A stretch of 64,000 nucleotides of DNA from Paenibacillus sp. PCH8 (GTDB taxonomy: Bacteria > Bacillota > Bacilli > Paenibacillales > Paenibacillaceae), in the NCBI RefSeq assembly GCF_002968835.1, contig NZ_PKQK01000008.1, positions 40,357 through 104,356 of the forward strand, in the 5' to 3' direction. A program made the translations under genes and the position numbers. Position 1 is the first letter of the stretch; the number at the start of each line of letters is the position of its first letter. The notes under the pieces were generated by a model that was not told the DNA's origin, did not search any database, and was given only the letters and a program-made list of their open reading frames with translations. Positions 59,167 to 64,000 of this stretch are shown here, piece by piece.

Positions 59167-59576
59167 TTACCACACATACTTCCCTGATAGTACAATCTCA
59201 GTAAGAGCCCTCCATAAGAAAAGGACGCTCAATTCATCCTCTTTACTTTCAATCACTATCTCGCTATTCCACAAAAGAATCCACCCAGCACCAAATGAAT
59301 TCAGTATGAACGGGTGTAATTCGGTTAGGAATTCCAGGAGCATACCCACTGAAAATATTGGGAAGATTTCTTCGTACTTGGCTGTCTGTCCCCCTCGTAC
59401 ACGAAATCATCTGCATACTCAGCCAACACAGTGAATACGGTATCTGGAGAATTTTTGAAAAAGAATCGGTCCCCCACCTTGTAATCAAAACAGGTCTTAT
59501 CCAAGATCAAATCTAATGTAGATACTCCTGCGGAAAGAGTCTCAGCTGGAGTTAATGAATCTCTTTTTAGTCTCAT
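59167..59576 (-). pseudogene. Two overlapping fragments, probably one broken gene
   Basis: The first piece (59325-59576) starts MRLKRDSLTPAETLSAG behind AGAGGAAG and ends YFQWVCSWNS. The second (59167-59349) overlaps it in the next frame with GMLLEFLTELHPFILNSFGA and ends VLSGKYVW, and has no ribosome site. Both parts look protein-like, so a frameshift near 59340 is likely. Function unknown. Confidence 0.4.
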
Positions 59577-59743
59577 ATGCTGGCTTCCTCTCAATGATAA
59601 TCTCTGCATTGTACAACGATATATGGTTGACGTCGAGATGAGGGAATCCAAAGTCATGATCATATGCGGGATAATAATTCTATATTGTACAATAATAATC
59701 CTCGTACGTTTCAGTTATTTCACACCTGAGGAGGTAAAGAAAC

Positions 59744-60244
59744 ATGTGTATTGAGGCAGCACGGGTCAATGCTTCCATGGATTATGTATTGAGAGAACTT
59801 AAAAGCGAAGGGTACATTGCAGGGTTCCCTAATTTCCATCAAGCTGACCATGGAAATGGAACAGTTATCGCGATTTTCTGTATTAAAGAGACCGCAGTAG
59901 ATTTTAAAAGCATTTCTGGAGACCGTATAGGTAATCCTGATCGTACAAATATGATGGAGATGTTCAGAATTGCAGCCAATCTTGCTTCAGAGGATGGATA
60001 TCCTGCAGCAATCCCCTCTCTCCATCACGATAGAACAAATAATTTGTATGGGTTTTACTTTTTCAAACCAGGATATGTTGATTGGAAAGATGTCAAAGCA
60101 ACTGATCTTGGTAATCCAACGGATATCGCTGAACGCTTTAGAGCAGTCAATGACTACAGTATTTCTCTTCCGTACAATGGGGGTTCCCTAATTTTCATCA
60201 GGCTGATTACGGTGAGGGTGTGGTATTTGGTACGAATCTTATAA
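59744..60244 (+). CDS. N-terminal repeat part of a fascin/PPPDE protein
   Basis: The start follows GAGGAGGTAAAGAAAC. The piece contains two copies of a ~60-residue repeat: GFPNFHQADHGNGTVIAIFC with DFKSISGDRIGNP, then AIPSLHHDRTNNLYGFYFFK with DWKDVKATDLGNP. A third copy begins at LPYNGG but its frame is lost; adding one G to the GGGGG run at 60179-60183 gives GGFPNFHQADYGEGVVFGTN and joins this piece to the next. The repeat is not assigned to a known family; it may be a lectin-like unit. Confidence 0.6.
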   Translation: MCIEAARVNASMDYVLRELKSEGYIAGFPNFHQADHGNGTVIAIFCIKETAVDFKSISGDRIGNPDRTNMMEMFRIAANLASEDGYPAAIPSLHHDRTNNLYGFYFFKPGYVDWKDVKATDLGNPTDIAERFRAVNDYSISLPYNGGSLIFIRLITVRVWYLVRIL

Positions 60245-61329
60245 AAGGTGAGGCTGGTGGTTTAAGTGAGGTACCTCTTTCAGCTCTTAACATGCCTTTT
60301 TATGAAGAGGTATTCTGCACTCCTAATAAGAGCACATCATTGATACCGAATATTGGAGAGACATCACGTGTATGCTTGCAAACCTGGATGGGCACTTATG
60401 TTTGTGCAGAGAATGGGGGCGGTAATCTTTGTGTTGTAAATCGACCAGGAGCTAGGGCTTGGGAAACATTTGAACTCCATCGCTTGGATGAGGTTCACAT
60501 TACTTTGAAGGCTCATAACGGCCAATTCCTAAGCGCTGAACAAGAAGGTAGATCGCTTGTAGTAGCAATCAGCCCTGAGGAAAAAGAAAAAGAGACTTTC
60601 AAAATGTACATCGATCAAAGTGGGCTCGTTGCTATATCTGCATATAACGGTAAATATTTAAGTGCAGAATCTGACGGAATACTTACGGCCAATCGTGATG
60701 TGCCTAAATCGTGGGAGGGCTTTCGTATTGTATCTCCGGATAATGCGAATATTAATGAACTGACGCAGATCGTAGTCAACGTATATAAAATTTATACTGC
60801 TCCTATCTGGCATACAGGGACGGTTATTGGGGATCGGGAATATTATTTCCAGATGAGTAACCGCGTAGAGAGTTGTTATCCGAGGATGATGGATTCTCGT
60901 TTTATATTCCATCGGGAAATAGTACGGCACGTACCAGGAAACTTGGATAGCATAAAGTCGGTACTCAATATGGTGAGTAATGATTGGAACGGAACCCGAT
61001 ATGATGTTGCAGGTCATAACTGCAACTTTTTCACAAATGATTTACTGAACAAACTCGGTGTACCAGGGCTCGATCAAGAGTATCTTGAGGCAAGTGGTAT
61101 TGCCAAGGGATTTTCCCAAATACCCGGTAGCTCCCTATTCCAAGAGGTATTTGTAAAATGGCCAATTGATGATAAACGATTAGATGCGGCATTTATGGAC
61201 GACTTAGTAAAACTTGCACGTCTTCCTGCGGATACAGTAAATGAAGTCGGACGGTTTTTCAAACGTATTGGTTTCCCCGGGGGTGGTTTTACGGGGATCA
61301 GAATACCGCCTTTACCCAAACCATTTTAA
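60220..61329 (+). CDS. Fascin-like beta-trefoil joined to a PPPDE peptidase domain
   Basis: The first residues finish the third N-terminal repeat; no ribosome site precedes the GTG, so this is the continuation of the upstream frame. Residues about 45-180 form a fascin-like beta-trefoil (CLQTWMGTYVCAENGGGNLC, LKAHNGQFLSAEQEGRS, ISAYNGKYLSAESDG). Residues about 190-330 form a PPPDE (permuted papain, DeSI-like) domain: IWHTGTVIGDREYYF with the catalytic His and VAGHNCNFFTNDLLNKLG with the Cys. PPPDE enzymes remove ubiquitin or SUMO in eukaryotes; bacterial roles are unclear. Confidence 0.7.
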   Translation: MVFGTNLIKGEAGGLSEVPLSALNMPFYEEVFCTPNKSTSLIPNIGETSRVCLQTWMGTYVCAENGGGNLCVVNRPGARAWETFELHRLDEVHITLKAHNGQFLSAEQEGRSLVVAISPEEKEKETFKMYIDQSGLVAISAYNGKYLSAESDGILTANRDVPKSWEGFRIVSPDNANINELTQIVVNVYKIYTAPIWHTGTVIGDREYYFQMSNRVESCYPRMMDSRFIFHREIVRHVPGNLDSIKSVLNMVSNDWNGTRYDVAGHNCNFFTNDLLNKLGVPGLDQEYLEASGIAKGFSQIPGSSLFQEVFVKWPIDDKRLDAAFMDDLVKLARLPADTVNEVGRFFKRIGFPGGGFTGIRIPPLPKPF

Positions 61330-61368
61330 AAGGGAATGTAAACAAGGTGTGCCCTCGGGGGCACTTGC

Positions 61369-61494
61369 TCATTTTCGTTTGTTCAAGAAATCCAATACTT
61401 TTTTATTCTGTTCCAATACTTTCTTAATCCCCCAGTCCGGCACGGTTGTTTTAGGTTTAGTATTAGCTGTAGGTTTAAGAGGTTTCTTTTCCAT
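61369..61494 (-). CDS. Second SpoIISB-like small antitoxin candidate, 41 aa
   Basis: The ATG at 61494 follows AAGGGGCG, and the peptide reads MEKKPLKPTANTKPKTTVPD ... WGIKKVLEQNKKVLDFLNKR. Its second half is similar to that of the peptide at 61651-61800 (KTTIEKNMGLEKILKANDNV). It lies behind the terminator of that operon and so would need its own promoter. SpoIISA systems can have an additional antitoxin; this copy could be one. Confidence 0.5.
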   Translation of the reverse strand: MEKKPLKPTANTKPKTTVPDWGIKKVLEQNKKVLDFLNKRK

Positions 61495-61597
61495 GTCTAT
61501 ACGCCCCTTCTTCGTTTTTAACAAGGATTGGCATAATGAGAGACATTTAAACCTATTAACCTATTAGAGAAGGTCTGTGCGGTGAATAAGGTAACGC

Positions 61598-61631
61598 AAA
61601 AAGGTGCTCTATGAAATTTCATAGAGCACCT
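61598..61631 (-). terminator. Rho-independent terminator, 30-bp perfect palindrome
   Basis: Positions 61602-61631 are a perfect palindrome; on the minus strand five T follow. It ends the spoIISA-spoIISB transcript. Confidence 0.85.
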
Positions 61632-61650
61632 CGGATCATACAAACAGCCA

Positions 61651-61800
61651 TTATCTATTTTTAAGGATATTCAGTACGTTATCGTTTGCTTTCAAAATCT
61701 TCTCTAGGCCCATATTCTTCTCAATTGTGGTCTTAGGCCGACGAACAACAACCTTATCCGGGGTTGCATCAATTTTTTTAGACTGTTTAAAAAGTGTCAT
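61651..61800 (-). CDS. spoIISB: SpoIISB-like antitoxin, 49 aa
   Basis: The ATG at 61800 follows GAGGTGATATTT and lies 31 bases behind the SpoIISA-like stop codon. The peptide is basic and largely unstructured (FKQSKKIDATPDKVVVRRPK) with a helical end (GLEKILKANDNVLNILKNR). SpoIISB of B. subtilis is similarly a 56-residue basic, disordered peptide encoded directly after its toxin, whose cytosolic domain it wraps. Assignment rests on position, size and composition; sequence identity is low. Confidence 0.65.
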   Translation of the reverse strand: MTLFKQSKKIDATPDKVVVRRPKTTIEKNMGLEKILKANDNVLNILKNR

Positions 61801-61831
61801 AAATATCACCTCGTATACTTAATATACCACA

Positions 61832-62650
61832 CTACCCATCTATGAACCAATCAAATATCTGGACTAGATTAACAATATTATTAGCATCAATCCCATTCAA
61901 TATGGCTCCAGATTCCGCTGCTTGGATAGTGATAATGAAACTATTGGTAGATCCGAAGAAAGGTACACAAATCGTATTTCCTTCCTCAACCACGTAAACT
62001 GCTGCTTCTGCTAATTCGTTACTCATTTCCTCTTTGTTCTCTTCAGGGATCAGAATACTGTTGCTTCTTTCAATCTGAGGGAGAGAATTCCTTATGTTAG
62101 TCATGCGTATTTCTGGGTCGCTATCGAATTGAATCGATGTAGTTGAGATCCGTAAGCCGAAAGTATCCGTATAATATCGAAGATACTCTTTTAACATAGA
62201 CGAGTACAAATCCCACTCTGGCAACTGATCCTTCTGCTCATCTGTGAGCTCGGTTAGATGATGTTGTGAGTATTGAACAACTGCAGTAAATTGAGCTGTT
62301 TTCTGAAAACTAGAGAGAATGATCCGTTCATTATCACGTATTGTGTTTTCGATAATTTGATCATTTTTTTTGAATTCTGTATTTCCGATCTTTTGAATAC
62401 TTGGCGTTTCTAAAATAGCCAGGTCAATGAAGATAGCTATACTGGCGAATTGTACGGCTTGTACCCAATCATTTAATAGAATGTGACCTGCTAAAATCAT
62501 TCCAAAATAAATAAGTGCCATAATGGCATAGGACGTTTTACGGATGTTCAACAAATTGCTTTCATACCAACCACGATTGTACCAGTGTGTTGCCGTTGCG
62601 AGTCCCGCTATGGCCATAAAGCCAATGGCCATCCATCCGAAATAAAACAT
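61832..62650 (-). CDS. spoIISA: SpoIISA-like membrane toxin
   Basis: Three membrane segments (residues about 1-20, 38-60 and 65-85) precede a ~185-residue cytosolic domain, as in SpoIISA of B. subtilis (248 aa). Matching features are RKTSYAIMALIYFG for the second segment, FASIAIFIDLAILETPSIQK for the third, then a helix, and a GAF-like C-terminal part (TICVPFFGSTNSFIITIQAA, NNIVNLVQIFDWFIDG). The toxin damages the membrane unless bound by SpoIISB. GGAGG precedes the ATG by 6 bases. It is likely a plasmid maintenance module. Confidence 0.72.
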   Translation of the reverse strand: MFYFGWMAIGFMAIAGLATATHWYNRGWYESNLLNIRKTSYAIMALIYFGMILAGHILLNDWVQAVQFASIAIFIDLAILETPSIQKIGNTEFKKNDQIIENTIRDNERIILSSFQKTAQFTAVVQYSQHHLTELTDEQKDQLPEWDLYSSMLKEYLRYYTDTFGLRISTTSIQFDSDPEIRMTNIRNSLPQIERSNSILIPEENKEEMSNELAEAAVYVVEEGNTICVPFFGSTNSFIITIQAAESGAILNGIDANNIVNLVQIFDWFIDG

Positions 62651-62690
62651 GAGGTTCCTCCAAATAAATAAAATATAAGGATTCTAGAGT

Positions 62691-63692
62691 TTAAGATTCC
62701 CTACTGGCCATGAACTTCTTAAAGTCTTCTTCAAGTCCTAGTTCTAGCAGCAACTCACTAAAATCATACCCCTCTTCTTCTGTTATCTGACCTGGCCCTG
62801 AAACAAGGGTAAGCTGCAAAGGCTCGTTATAAATCTTCTCCGTTCCAGACCAGTCTAATCTGTCTGAAGCACCTTCTCTGAGTAGTTCTGGATGAGGAAT
62901 AAACCTCCAGGTATTTCCTTGTTCCAAATGGTTTTTGAAACCCTCATCTTTATCACTGTAGGGAATCATGATTTGAATCACTTGGTTTCCTGTACAAAGA
63001 ACCAACCAGGCATATGGCAAATAAGTTGGGGCATCCGATTGTCTATACAGTAGATGAACCTCAGGTACGGGAAATACATGTAACCCTTCGACGAATTTAG
63101 TATAGGCATATAACTTTACTTGGGGCCGTTTCAACAGATGGTCAGTCTCTTTAATCCAATCTAACGTCATGGGGAAATCTTTGAAGTCAGATTCATCCAT
63201 CATTGTAAGGGCCATTTTTACATATGCCTTATAGACAGCCATGGGTATGTAAGACAACCTTGTTAAGGTAAGTGTGATCTCTCCCGCCTCCTTATCGTAT
63301 TCAACAAGTGAGGAATCTGGATCAACTTTAATGTGAACCATATGATCTTTTGCTCTTACATTGATGCCTTTTTTGTTATGTGCAGGAATTCCTTTTTTCC
63401 CTCTTATCAGTGAGAGTGTTCTTAATGGTGCACTGTAGCGTCCGAGATCGTTCTCTAAAGTTTTACCAAAGAAATCATTACACATATCACACTCGTAATA
63501 GGTCAGCACATGCTTGTTGCCTATTGATTCAGGGATGGCATGAGCCTTTTTTTCAAATTGTACTCGTGTAGGGTTCAATCCACAAAACCGACAGACTTGA
63601 TTATCTCCATCCCCTAGAATCATCTCGCGATCAAGTAAAAAATATTCTGTACGGTAGTGCTTGGAATAGAACGCGGCTTCATCATTTGTCAT
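62691..63692 (-). CDS. HNH-type endonuclease-like protein
   Basis: The N-terminal zinc and nuclease region reads CRFCGLNP, then KKAHAIPESIGNKH and YECDMCNDFFGKTLEND, giving two CxxC pairs around His-Ala-Ile-Pro-Glu and a terminal Asn, the pattern of HNH_5-type nucleases. The following ~230 residues are a beta-rich domain without recognised motif. GAGGTGATTAG precedes the ATG. It is upstream of the SpoIISA-like gene by 40 bases; both may be co-transcribed. A defence role is possible. Confidence 0.72.
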   Translation of the reverse strand: MTNDEAAFYSKHYRTEYFLLDREMILGDGDNQVCRFCGLNPTRVQFEKKAHAIPESIGNKHVLTYYECDMCNDFFGKTLENDLGRYSAPLRTLSLIRGKKGIPAHNKKGINVRAKDHMVHIKVDPDSSLVEYDKEAGEITLTLTRLSYIPMAVYKAYVKMALTMMDESDFKDFPMTLDWIKETDHLLKRPQVKLYAYTKFVEGLHVFPVPEVHLLYRQSDAPTYLPYAWLVLCTGNQVIQIMIPYSDKDEGFKNHLEQGNTWRFIPHPELLREGASDRLDWSGTEKIYNEPLQLTLVSGPGQITEEEGYDFSELLLELGLEEDFKKFMASRES

Positions 63693-63728
63693 CTAATCAC
63701 CTCTATCTAATTATAACCCACGGCTGTA

Positions 63729-63766
63729 ATAAAACGAAAAACCCCCGCAAGGAGGTTCTTCGTTTT
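63729..63766. terminator. Bidirectional terminator-like hairpin
   Basis: AAAACGAA (63731-63738) pairs with TTCGTTTT (63759-63766), extended inward by AACC/GGTT. It lies between the TGT-like gene and the HNH gene. Confidence 0.65.
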
Positions 63767-64000
63767 ATACAAACATGTCTATCGTTGTCTGAAGATCATA
63801 GTACCTCTCCTCCAGAGAGACGAGCAGGTTTACATTAAACCCGAGTGCTGCCTCGCTTGACATGTAAGGGGGCACGATAGATTGTCCAGTCAACGTCTGT
63901 AACTTCCCGAATATACGAGCATTAAGCCAGGAGCTGGCATCAGCAGAGAACCAACTATACTTGAGCAGCAAGTTAAATGATCCAAGCCCTAAAGCATGGA
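63765..64000 (-). CDS. C-terminal end of a TGT/DpdA-like protein (cut by window edge)
   Basis: The frame stays open to the window edge (HALGLGSFNLLLKYSWFSAD, then ASSWLNARIFGKLQTLTGQS). The order 'HxLGxGS ... L..YSW.S.D.SSW' matches tRNA-guanine transglycosylase relatives encoded by phages, including DpdA, which inserts 7-deazaguanine bases into DNA. Only about 78 residues are visible, so the catalytic core cannot be checked. With the DUF6884-like and methyltransferase genes it fits a DNA-modification theme. Confidence 0.45.
   Translation of the reverse strand, partial: HALGLGSFNLLLKYSWFSADASSWLNARIFGKLQTLTGQSIVPPYMSSEAALGFNVNLLVSLEERYYDLQTTIDMFV

Overview
The window looks like part of a large low-GC Firmicutes plasmid or phage-like plasmid, most probably from Paenibacillus or a close Bacillales relative. 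The evidence is strong AGGAGG-type ribosome binding sites, SLH/CAP surface protein, Spo0E-like, SpoIISA-like and YvrJ-like proteins, a PadR-like regulator, and a replication toolkit of its own. No transposase, integrase, CRISPR array, tRNA or rRNA was recognised, and no conjugation or capsid gene is visible. The first ~2.2 kb (a GC-richer S-layer-type gene) differs in composition from the AT-richer remainder.

Layout. 0-4 kb: surface protein, small genes and a structured RNA candidate. 4-7.2 kb: DNA-damage proteins (SRAP/HMCES-like and ATP-dependent ligase) and a decayed gene. 7.5-8.8 kb: a bacteriocin-like precursor with a small membrane partner. 9-17 kb: hypothetical genes on the minus strand, including a frameshifted XRE regulator, a PD-(D/E)XK-like protein and a YdjM-like membrane protein. 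17-21.4 kb: DinG-like helicase, Rad52-like annealing protein, PadR-like regulator and a small P-loop ATPase, downstream of a 24-bp palindromic operator. 24.4-26.5 kb: a Rep_3-family initiator with about 13 iterons and DnaA boxes (a replication origin). 26.6-39.6 kb: nuclease, SNF2-like helicase, DUF6094-like methyltransferase, sliding clamp, PIN protein, SSB and a DUF3854/Toprim primase-like protein. 40.1-41.4 kb: a second initiator (HTH plus DnaA_N domain) preceded by a predicted antisense RNA. 43.4-46.2 kb: XRE regulator, a palindrome array, a Spo0E-like peptide and an LPD1 polyvalent protein. 47.3-49.8 kb (plus strand): a two-part sigma factor resembling SigO/RsoA behind an SOS box, then a phosphodiester glycosidase, a YvrJ-like protein and a tandem-repeat RNA candidate. 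50-57.7 kb: a DNA-modification block (two Dcm, a PAPS-reductase-like protein, Dam, a DUF6884-like protein), continued at the right edge by the tail of a TGT/DpdA-like protein. 58-63.7 kb: Schlafen-type AlbA_2 protein, a repeat-fascin-PPPDE protein, a SpoIISA/SpoIISB toxin-antitoxin set and an HNH protein.

Three themes tie the window together. First, replication and repair functions (clamp, SSB, primase, helicases, Rad52-like, ligase, two initiators) suggest an element that replicates fairly independently of its host. Second, many minus-strand operons start directly behind terminator-like hairpins with no room for a promoter between hairpin and gene, which suggests attenuation. Third, several otherwise conserved genes are broken by what look like single-base losses in short homopolymers, so either sequencing error or recent decay must be settled before these genes are interpreted.
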